Source: Chloroflexia bacterium (GTDB lineage: Bacteria; Chloroflexota; Chloroflexia; Thermomicrobiales; UBA6265). Taken from it: a stretch of 5,337 nt of DNA. This document shows, in pieces, positions 1-4,906 of this stretch; position 1 is the first letter of the stretch; each line of letters begins with the position of its first letter. The translations under genes were made by a program, and so were the position numbers. The notes under the pieces were generated by a model, which was given only the letters and a program-made list of their open reading frames with translations, made no database searches and was not told the DNA's origin. The DNA is taken from contig JACCYK010000558.1 in assembly GCA_013696525.1 (NCBI GenBank), positions 1-5,337 on the forward strand. The letters are read 5' to 3'.

Positions 1-2112
1 GGCGGCAGCCACGACCGGGGCGCCGCTTGGGAATCGCACCAGATTGCTCAGGGTCTGGCGGGACGATGCCGTCGAGTGGCGCTGGCCGGAGCGGCGGACG
101 GAGCTGTCGGTATGACTCTCCGGGATGTTGGCCAGGAAGCGAGAAGGCGCCGAGGGCTGATACTGGCCGTACATGGCGCGGACCCCGGTGTAGGTGAGAT
201 AGAGTAGCCGCTCGGCCCGGGTGATGCCGACGTAGAAGAGGCGGCGCTCTTCTTCGAGTGGTTGGGGATCGCTGAACTCGGCCTCGATCGCCCGCCGGAT
301 CGGCAGCAACCCCTCCTCGACCCCGGCAATGAAGACGACAGGAAACTCGAGCCCCTTGGCGGAATGGAGCGTGATCAACGTCACCCGGCCGCGACCGTCA
401 TCCTCCATCGTATCGACGTCGGAGACGAGGGCGACTTGCTCAAGATACGCCGGCAGGGCGTCACCGGGGGCGAGCTGATCGTACTTCTCGAGGTCGGAAC
501 GAAGCTCGAGCACGTTCGACCACCGCTCCATCTCTTCCTCACTATCGTGATCGAAGCCGGCGGCGTACCCCGTCTCATCCACGATCGCGTCGAACAGCTC
601 GACCAACGGCAGGACGTTGACCCGCTCCCGGAGGCGGCCAAAGACGGCGCCGATCTTCTGGGCCGACGATTTCGCGGCACCGCTTAACGCGAGCGCCCCG
701 CGGTCGGTCGCCAAGCCCGGCGTCAGGGCCAGGAAGCCATCGAGCATCGTCGCCCCGTTGAGCGTCGCCCAGTTCCGGACCGCGTCGAGCGCCTTCGGCC
801 CGATGCCGCGACCGAGCGGCGTGTTGCCGATGACCCGGTCCAGGCCGACCTCATCGGCCGGGTTGTGCAGCAGCCGGAGCACGGCCAGGACGTCCTTGAC
901 CTCTTTGCGATCGTAGAACCGCACGCCGCCGACAATCCGGTAGGCGATGTCACTGGTGCGGAACGACTCTTCCAGGACCCGGCTCTGAGCCGTGGTCCGA
1001 TACATGACGGCGACGTGGTCGCCGCTGACCCCGTCCGTTTTCATCAACCGCCGGATCTCGTCGACGATCGACCGCGCCTCGTGCAGGTGGTCGCTCAGCT
1101 CGCGGACCGAGACTAGCGGCCCGTCGTCGTTGTCGGTCCGCAGGCGACGGTCGATGCGCTGGGTATTCTCACGGATCACCTGGTCGGCGACATCGACGAT
1201 GCGGCGGGTGGAGCGGTAGTTCAGTTCGAGATGGATTTCCTTGCTGTCGGGAAACTCCTTCTCGAAATCGAGGATGTTGCGGATGTCGGCCTGCCGCCAG
1301 GCGTAGATCGACTGATCGGGATCGCCGACGACGAACAGGTTGCGATGCTTGGCGGCGAGGGCCGAGACGAGCACGTACTGCACCCGGTTCGTGTCCTGGT
1401 ACTCGTCAACCAAGATGTACAAGAACTGTTCCTGGTAGCGATCGAGGAGGCCCGGCGCCTGATCGAAGAGCTGGATCGGGAGGCCGAGCAGGTCGTCGAA
1501 ATCGACCGCGTTCACCTTGCGCAGGATGCGCTGGTACTCGGCGTAGACACGGCCGACAACCTCGTCGTCGTAGGTCGCCGCTTCGGCCACGACGTCCGCC
1601 GGGGAGAGGAGTAGACTCTTGGCCCGCGAGATCCGGCTCAGCATCCGGCGTGGCGCCACCTGCTTCGGATCGAGGCCGACAGCCTGGATCGAGCGCTTGG
1701 CGACATCGAGCTGATCGGCGTCATCGTAGATCAGGAAATTCGGCAGAATGCCGAGCCGGTCGGCGACCAGGCCCGGATTGCGGCGTAGGAGCCGGGCGCC
1801 GAAGGCGTGAAAGGTGCCCATCTCTAGGCCGCTGAGGCCGCGGCCGCCGAGCAGCCGGCCAATCCGGTCTCGCATCTCCCGGGCGGCTTTGTTCGTGAAG
1901 GTGACGGCCAGAATCCTGTCCGGGGAGATGTTCTTGACTTCGATCAGATAAGCGATGCGGTGGATCAGGACACGGGTCTTGCCGGAGCCAGGGCCGGCGA
2001 CGACCAGTACCGGGCCCTCGGTCGTGACCACCGCTTCCTGCTGCTCGGGATTCAGCCCGGCCAACAGCCCGGCGGCGGTCGAACGCTCGGTTTCCGGGAG
2101 CATGTCAGTCAC
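1..2112 (-). CDS. pcrA: ATP-dependent DNA helicase PcrA/UvrD (superfamily 1A), C-terminus off the left edge
   Basis: A 3'-5' superfamily 1A helicase acting in nucleotide excision repair, replication restart and removal of RecA or RNA polymerase from DNA. The frame is open from 2112 to base 1 (704 residues visible). Counting from the GTG at 2112, the helicase motifs are all present and in order: Walker A AGPGSGKT (39-46), Ia TFTNKAA (71-77), GTFHAFG (99-105), Walker B DEYQD (236-240), III GDPDQSIYAWR (263-273), IV NYRST (298-302), RFYDRKEVKD (398-407), V TLHSAKGLEF (581-590) and VI VGITRAE (628-634). The visible part ends in the Ser/Arg-rich linker, so only the short C-terminal tail typical of PcrA should be missing. 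Start: the GTG at 2112 has AAGG (2123-2120) 7 nt upstream, while the in-frame ATG at 2103 has no well-spaced site; an earlier GTG at 2160 would place the LexA-like box inside the gene. Walker A carries Pro where the usual form is AGAGSGKT; this variant also occurs in the family. PcrA and UvrD cannot be told apart firmly without the tail. Confidence 0.95.
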   Translation of the reverse strand, partial: MTDMLPETERSTAAGLLAGLNPEQQEAVVTTEGPVLVVAGPGSGKTRVLIHRIAYLIEVKNISPDRILAVTFTNKAAREMRDRIGRLLGGRGLSGLEMGTFHAFGARLLRRNPGLVADRLGILPNFLIYDDADQLDVAKRSIQAVGLDPKQVAPRRMLSRISRAKSLLLSPADVVAEAATYDDEVVGRVYAEYQRILRKVNAVDFDDLLGLPIQLFDQAPGLLDRYQEQFLYILVDEYQDTNRVQYVLVSALAAKHRNLFVVGDPDQSIYAWRQADIRNILDFEKEFPDSKEIHLELNYRSTRRIVDVADQVIRENTQRIDRRLRTDNDDGPLVSVRELSDHLHEARSIVDEIRRLMKTDGVSGDHVAVMYRTTAQSRVLEESFRTSDIAYRIVGGVRFYDRKEVKDVLAVLRLLHNPADEVGLDRVIGNTPLGRGIGPKALDAVRNWATLNGATMLDGFLALTPGLATDRGALALSGAAKSSAQKIGAVFGRLRERVNVLPLVELFDAIVDETGYAAGFDHDSEEEMERWSNVLELRSDLEKYDQLAPGDALPAYLEQVALVSDVDTMEDDGRGRVTLITLHSAKGLEFPVVFIAGVEEGLLPIRRAIEAEFSDPQPLEEERRLFYVGITRAERLLYLTYTGVRAMYGQYQPSAPSRFLANIPESHTDSSVRRSGQRHSTASSRQTLSNLVRFPSGAPVVAAA

Positions 2113-2146
2113 TTGGGTACCTTGCCGGCGACGATGGGGGACGAGC

Positions 2147-2158
2147 GAACAATTGTTC
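2147..2158. promoter_or_regulatory. LexA/SOS-type box GAACAATTGTTC upstream of pcrA
   Basis: A perfect 12-bp inverted repeat, GAAC-AATT-GTTC, preceded on the plus strand by C. It fits the GAAC-N4-GTTC core of the LexA (DinR) box known from Bacillota and Actinomycetota. It lies 34 bp upstream of the pcrA GTG and directly downstream of a possible pcrA -10, where a bound repressor would block transcription. SOS control of uvrD is established in E. coli; control of this gene is inferred from position and sequence only. No lexA gene is in the window, and the LexA motif of this organism is unknown. Confidence 0.5.
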
Positions 2159-2165
2159 ACCGCCG

Positions 2166-2174
2166 AGTCTACCA
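2166..2174 (-). promoter_or_regulatory. possible extended -10 for pcrA
   Basis: Read on the minus strand this is TGG-TAGACT: a TG extension plus a hexamer matching four of six bases of TATAAT. No convincing -35 lies 16-18 bp upstream. It would start transcription near 2159-2160, at the edge of the LexA-like palindrome. The placement is reasonable but the sequence match is weak. Confidence 0.3.
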
Positions 2175-2198
2175 CCGCCCGCGGACAGCGCCGGGGGT

Positions 2199-2226
2199 TT
2201 GACGACGCCGCGCCGCGGCGTGTAAT
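2199..2226 (+). promoter_or_regulatory. sigma70-type promoter of the CAU tRNA
   Basis: A -35 TTGACG (2199-2204, five of six) and a -10 TGTAAT (2221-2226, five of six) are separated by 16 bp. Transcription would start near 2233, about 22 nt before the mature tRNA. The sequence after the -10 turns GC-rich, as is common at stable RNA promoters. The spacer contains a 10-bp palindrome CGCCGCGGCG (2211-2220), which may be chance in GC-rich DNA. Confidence 0.6.
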
Positions 2227-2255
2227 TTTAACTAGCCCCGCGAACCGGGCAGCGC

Positions 2256-2330
2256 GCCGACGTAGCTCAGCGGCAGAGCAAAGGACTCATAAGCCTTTGG
2301 CCGGTGGTTCGATTCCACCCGTCGGCACCA
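2256..2330 (+). tRNA. tRNA with CAU anticodon (elongator Met, or Ile2)
   Basis: A full cloverleaf can be folded. The acceptor stem GCCGACG (2256-2262) pairs with CGTCGGC (2320-2326), seven of seven. The D stem is GCTC/GAGC. The anticodon loop CTCATAA (2286-2292) carries CAT at 2288-2290. The variable loop has 5 nt. The T arm is GGTGG-TTCGATT-CCACC (2303-2319), followed by discriminator A and encoded CCA (2328-2330). The paired 1-72 position and the lack of three consecutive G-C pairs in the anticodon stem argue against initiator tRNA. CAU is also the gene-level anticodon of the Ile2 tRNA whose C34 is lysidinylated by TilS, encoded about 850 bp downstream. The sequence alone does not settle Met versus Ile2; elongator Met is the default. 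The 31-39 pair is A-G, a mismatch, while 26-44 (A-T) can extend the stem. Confidence 0.93.
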
Positions 2331-2403
2331 CTCACAAGCATTCTCCACGCTGAGGCCAACATCGGTGGTCAATCGTGCGATGAAGGTCGGACCGCTACCC
2401 AAG

Positions 2404-2435
2404 CCAACGGCCCCATCGAGTGATGGGGCCGTTGG
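2404..2435. terminator. perfect 14-bp hairpin between convergent genes
   Basis: CCAACGGCCCCATC (2404-2417) and GATGGGGCCGTTGG (2422-2435) are perfect reverse complements around a 4-nt GAGT loop. It lies 73 nt after the plus-strand tRNA and 22 nt after the stop of the minus-strand small gene, so it fits a bidirectional terminator. Neither strand has a T-run after the stem, which is atypical for a Rho-independent terminator; stem-only terminators have been proposed in some GC-rich bacteria. Confidence 0.6.
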
Positions 2436-2457
2436 TGAATCGTTCGGAGCGGGTTGT

Positions 2458-2604
2458 CTAGTTCCGGCTGCGCCGGCTGCGGCTGCGACGCGTGCAGGTC
2501 CGGCGGCCGCGACGACGGGTGCATGTCCTGCGTCGTCGTCGGCCGTCGGCATTGAGCTGAGCGCTCGTGAGTGCCGGGACGAGCGTGCCAAACGTGAGAA
2601 CCAT
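2458..2604 (-). CDS. small arginine-rich protein, 48 aa, function unknown
   Basis: I do not recognise this gene. The ATG at 2604-2602 has a strong Shine-Dalgarno AGGAGG (2618-2613) at 8 nt, and the frame runs to TAG at 2460-2458. The first 20 residues are mostly neutral or hydrophobic (MVLTFGTLVPALTSAQLNAD). The remaining 28 contain 16 Arg, no Lys and no acidic residue. The heptad RRTCTRR occurs twice (25-31 and 34-40, period 9). The two copies differ at four bases, all synonymous (AGG/CGG, ACA/ACC, ACC/ACG, CGT/CGC), which supports translation in this frame. The Cys residues are C28 and C37. Downstream lies the 14-bp hairpin; upstream lie weak -10 candidates (TATATC at 2660-2655) and the 11-bp-phased repeat array. 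A nucleic-acid-binding (protamine-like or ribosome-associated) peptide, a cationic peptide or a modified-peptide precursor are all possible; none is shown by the sequence. Confidence 0.65.
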   Translation of the reverse strand: MVLTFGTLVPALTSAQLNADGRRRRRTCTRRRGRRTCTRRSRSRRSRN

Positions 2605-2703
2605 GGTCTCTACCTCCTACCGCTCTCGATCGCCGTGTCTGTCGCTCGGCTCAAGATATAGCGGATGGTGAGCGAGCGACTGACCTGCATATCACCATAG
2701 CGT

Positions 2704-2840
2704 CAGCTGATGAGAGAACGATGAGAGGCAAATGAAAACCTTCTCATCAAAGTGATTTGCATTACCGCGGAGGCAGATGATGAGCGAACGAAGAGAAGCG
2801 GATGAGAACCCGCTCATCGAAGTGACGTGCGCCACCGCGC
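2704..2840. repeat. two tandem 67-bp modules of 11-bp-phased GATGAG hexamers, probable operator array
   Basis: Module 1 (2704-2770) and module 2 (2774-2840) align without gaps at 51 of 67 positions, with a 70-bp period. Each carries three GATGAG-like hexamers at exactly 11-bp steps: GATGAG 2709, GATGAG 2720, AATGAA 2731; and GATGAG 2779, GAAGAG 2790, GATGAG 2801. Each is followed 12 bp after the third hexamer by an inverted CTCATC (2743-2748, 2813-2818). A partial third copy (2661-2679) matches 2773-2791 at 16 of 19 bases. Direct repeats at 11 bp are the known binding pattern of OmpR/PhoB-family response regulators, so a transcription factor array is the favoured reading. It lies upstream of both the minus-strand Arg-rich gene and the plus-strand tilS operon. 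The regulator is unknown. Confidence 0.55.
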
Positions 2841-3179
2841 CGGGATTCTTGCGTGATTGCCCTGGCGACAGGGTGGGCTAGCCTGACGGCGGGAAATGGC
2901 ATGATGCGCCTCGCCGCGCCCGCTGGTAGAGTGATGAAAGGGGAGGACCGTCGCGGCCCCATCGCGGAACGCTCGAATCATCGGATATCCGACAAGGTGT
3001 GATGTTCCCAACCTCGGGGCAACCGTCACCACGGGTGGCATCTCCGGCCCGCCGCCAGAACGCATTTGACGTCAGTCGTTGATACCACCCGGCGGCACGA
3101 CCAGCTACTCCCGACCCAAATGGTCGACCTCGGATGCCGAAAACGTGCCGCGGTGCGTTCGCGGCGGGAGGCGACAGCG
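2841..3179 (+). other. gene-free stretch and leader upstream of tilS
   Basis: No convincing gene lies here; the open frames that cross it lack ribosome sites or are shadows of tilS. Visible structures: a short hairpin CCCTG-GCGA-CAGGG with a GNRA-type loop (2860-2873); a perfect 12-bp palindrome TCGGATATCCGA (2981-2992); an 8-bp palindrome TGACGTCA (3067-3074); and a 6-bp stem GCCGCG/CGCGGC (3147-3165) ending directly against the tilS Shine-Dalgarno. A weak extended -10 (TGG-TAGAGT, 2924-2932) is the only promoter candidate I see for tilS. No riboswitch family could be recognised. Confidence 0.4.
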
Positions 3180-4238
3180 ATGAGACCTCGCGCTGGATTA
3201 GGTGGTCTGGAGCAGCGCGTCCTCGCCCGCTGGCGACAACTTCCGTCTCGATCCTCGGCCGCGGTCGTCGTCGGTTTCTCCGGCGGCGGCGACTCACTGG
3301 CACTGGCGGCGGTGTTGGGACGGATCGCGAGCCTTGGCAATCTGAGCCCAATCTTGGTTCATATCGACCATGGCTGGCGAGCCGTCTCCGGCCACGAGCA
3401 GCGCGAGGCGGCGGCCCTGGCCAGTGGCCTCGGCCTCCCCTTTCACGCCTACCGGATGCCGGACGAGGCACGGGCGAGCCATCCAGGCGTGGGGGCCGAG
3501 GAAGCGGCGCGGCGCGAGCGCTACCGGCTCCTGGCGGCGGCGGCGCGGGCGCTCGGCACCGATCTGATCGCGCTGGCCCATCATCAGGACGACCAGGCGG
3601 AGACCGTGCTCCTGCATCTGCTGCGGGGCGCGGGACTCGCGGGCGCCGCCGGGATGCGGGAGGTCCGTCGGATGGCGATTCCCTGGTGGGAAGTGGGTCC
3701 CGAGGAGGCGAACCTGCTGCTCTGGCGGCCATTCCTGAGCGAGCCGCGGTCCGTTATCCGGGCCTACGCGGCGGCGACCGGCTTGACCCCGCTCGTGGAC
3801 CCCTCGAACGACGATCCGGCCTTCCGGCGCAACCTGCTCCGGGCCGAGGCGATGCCGCTCCTGGAGCGAATCGCGCCGGGGGCAACGCCGGCCCTGGTCC
3901 GGTTCGCGGCGCTGGCCGCCGCCGATGACGAAACGTTGCACGCGACGGCCGCCGCCGTTTTGCCGGATGCTGTGACGGCCGATGGCGAACTGGTACGATC
4001 GCGGGTGATGACGCGGCCCCCCGCGGTGCGGCGGCGCCTGATCCGGCAATGGGTCCACCTTGGCCACCCGATCGCCCTCGTGACGGCTGAGCGAACCGAG
4101 GCGATGCTTGACCTGCTGGAACGAGGTGAGCCGGGGAAGCGACTGGAGATCGGCGACGGGTGGTCCGTCGAGGCGACCCGTGGCGGACTGCGCATCGATC
4201 GCGTACCGGCGGCGGAGCGACGAATCGATCCGAGATGA
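3180..4238 (+). CDS. tilS: tRNA(Ile)-lysidine synthase TilS
   Basis: A cytoplasmic enzyme that uses ATP and lysine to convert C34 of the CAU-anticodon Ile tRNA to lysidine, so that it reads AUA and is charged with Ile instead of Met. It is normally essential. The 352-residue product has the N-type ATP pyrophosphatase P-loop SGGGDS (34-39), HIDHGWR (61-67), GAEEAARRERY (105-115), AHHQDDQAET (133-142), LLRGAGLAGAAGM (147-159), DPSN (207-210) and RRNLLR (216-221). It is shorter than E. coli TilS (about 430 residues) and ends soon after a short beta-rich segment (GKRLEIGDG), so the C-terminal tRNA-binding region is reduced, closer to short TilS forms such as that of Aquifex. The start is the ATG at 3180: GGGAGG (3166-3171) sits 8 nt upstream. 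The in-frame TTG at 3066 would add 38 residues with no family similarity that I recognise and no clear ribosome site. It is the first gene of a tilS-hpt unit. Confidence 0.94.
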   Translation: MRPRAGLGGLEQRVLARWRQLPSRSSAAVVVGFSGGGDSLALAAVLGRIASLGNLSPILVHIDHGWRAVSGHEQREAAALASGLGLPFHAYRMPDEARASHPGVGAEEAARRERYRLLAAAARALGTDLIALAHHQDDQAETVLLHLLRGAGLAGAAGMREVRRMAIPWWEVGPEEANLLLWRPFLSEPRSVIRAYAAATGLTPLVDPSNDDPAFRRNLLRAEAMPLLERIAPGATPALVRFAALAAADDETLHATAAAVLPDAVTADGELVRSRVMTRPPAVRRRLIRQWVHLGHPIALVTAERTEAMLDLLERGEPGKRLEIGDGWSVEATRGGLRIDRVPAAERRIDPR

Positions 4239-4252
4239 GGGAGGCAAGCGCG

Positions 4253-4810
4253 GTGGCGAACCTGGAACGACGAGCCCGCGGCGTGGCCCGAGTGCTGGTA
4301 GACGAAGCGGCGATCCAGGGACGCATTCGCGAGCTGGCCGCCGGGCTGGACCGCCGCTACCAGGGTGAGCCGCCGCTGATGGTTGGGGTGCTCAATGGCG
4401 CCGTTGCCTTCCTGACCGATCTGATGCGGGCGATGACCGTGCCGGTCGAGATCGACTTCATGGCGATCTCGTCGTACGGCGCCAGCACCAAGAGCACCGG
4501 CGTGGTCCGGATCCTCAAGGATCTGAACAACGAGATCGAAGGGCGCCAACTGCTCGTCGTCGAAGACATCGTCGACAGCGGGTTGACGCTCGATTACCTG
4601 CTCGATGTCCTGCGCCGGCGCAACCCGGCCGAGATCCGGGTCGTCGCCCTCCTCAAAAAGGAGAAGCCGGGCGCGATCGAGGTTCAGGTGGACGAGATCG
4701 GCTTCACCATCCCGGATGAGTTCGTCGTTGGCTATGGGCTTGATTACGCCGGGCTCTACCGGAACCTGCCGTACATCGCGGTGCTCGACCCCAGCCTGAT
4801 AAAAAGCTAA
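4253..4810 (+). CDS. hpt: hypoxanthine(-guanine) phosphoribosyltransferase
   Basis: A cytoplasmic purine-salvage enzyme that transfers phosphoribosyl from PRPP to hypoxanthine (and usually guanine), giving IMP or GMP. The 185-residue product matches the usual family length of about 180. Visible motifs: LNGA (47-50), the flexible-loop SSYG (73-76), the PRPP-binding EDIVDSG followed by T112 (104-112), LLKKEKP after it, and the C-terminal purine-pocket signature with PDEFVVGYGLDYAGLYRNLP. The start is set at GTG 4253, because GGGAGG (4239-4244) lies 8 nt upstream, the same arrangement as tilS. An in-frame ATG at 4235 overlaps the tilS stop as ATGA but lacks a well-placed site, so it is the alternative (6 more residues). 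The gap to tilS is 14 nt, so the two are surely co-transcribed and probably translationally linked. No intrinsic terminator is visible after it. Confidence 0.95.
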   Translation: MANLERRARGVARVLVDEAAIQGRIRELAAGLDRRYQGEPPLMVGVLNGAVAFLTDLMRAMTVPVEIDFMAISSYGASTKSTGVVRILKDLNNEIEGRQLLVVEDIVDSGLTLDYLLDVLRRRNPAEIRVVALLKKEKPGAIEVQVDEIGFTIPDEFVVGYGLDYAGLYRNLPYIAVLDPSLIKS

Positions 4811-4825
4811 GCGGGGAGGCGCCGA

Positions 4826-4834
4826 TGCTATACT
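4826..4834 (+). promoter_or_regulatory. extended -10 promoter of ftsH
   Basis: TGC-TATACT is a full TGN extension plus a five-of-six match to TATAAT, 16 nt after the hpt stop. Nothing resembling TTGACA lies 16-18 bp upstream. Transcription would start near 4840-4841, giving a leader of about 66 nt. An extended -10 with a poor -35 can work alone or depend on an activator. ftsH may also be read through from hpt. Confidence 0.5.
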
Positions 4835-4839
4835 TCCGC

Positions 4840-4892
4840 TGGCGCGGGATTCGGGCCTTAGCTGGTTGATTTGCCACGGAGCCCGCGAGCCA
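4840..4892 (+). promoter_or_regulatory. possible stem at the 5' end of the ftsH leader
   Basis: TGGC-GCGGG (4840-4848) can pair with CCCGC-(GA)-GCCA (4882-4892) in nine base pairs with a 2-nt bulge, enclosing 33 nt. The stem begins at the predicted transcription start and closes 2 nt before the ftsH Shine-Dalgarno (GGGAG, 4895-4899). It could stabilise the mRNA end or affect translation. It matches no regulatory RNA family that I recognise. Confidence 0.3.
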
Positions 4893-4906
4893 ACGGGAGA
4901 CAGTGC

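Noticed and set aside
262..1614. Plus-strand open frames at 262-687 and 1231-1614
   Set aside because: They lie entirely antisense to pcrA, whose helicase motifs fix the coding strand.
2232..2591. 119-residue minus-strand open frame
   Set aside because: It runs antisense through the tRNA (giving the familiar artefact segment VESNHRPKAYESFALPLSY) and through the hairpin, and it overlaps the better supported Arg-rich gene.
2365..2661. 98-residue plus-strand open frame
   Set aside because: Low-complexity Ala/Pro-rich translation, the antisense shadow of the Arg-rich gene and the hairpin, with no ribosome site.
2762..2962. 66-residue minus-strand open frame across the repeat array
   Set aside because: No ribosome site at its start, and it reads through both phased hexamers and leader structures without any recognisable motif.
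3033..3040. GGGTGGCA resembling the T-box antiterminator motif
   Set aside because: The following CCGCG is missing, and there is no terminator alternative and no recognisable specifier stem.
3066..3179. TTG-started N-terminal extension of TilS
   Set aside because: No Shine-Dalgarno for the TTG and no TilS similarity in the extra 38 residues; ATG 3180 has an excellent site.
2878..3732. 284-residue minus-strand open frame, and similar long frames antisense to tilS and hpt (3294-4247, 3764-4549)
   Set aside because: Arg/Pro/Ser-rich translations typical of GC-rich shadow frames; tilS and hpt on the plus strand have full family motifs.
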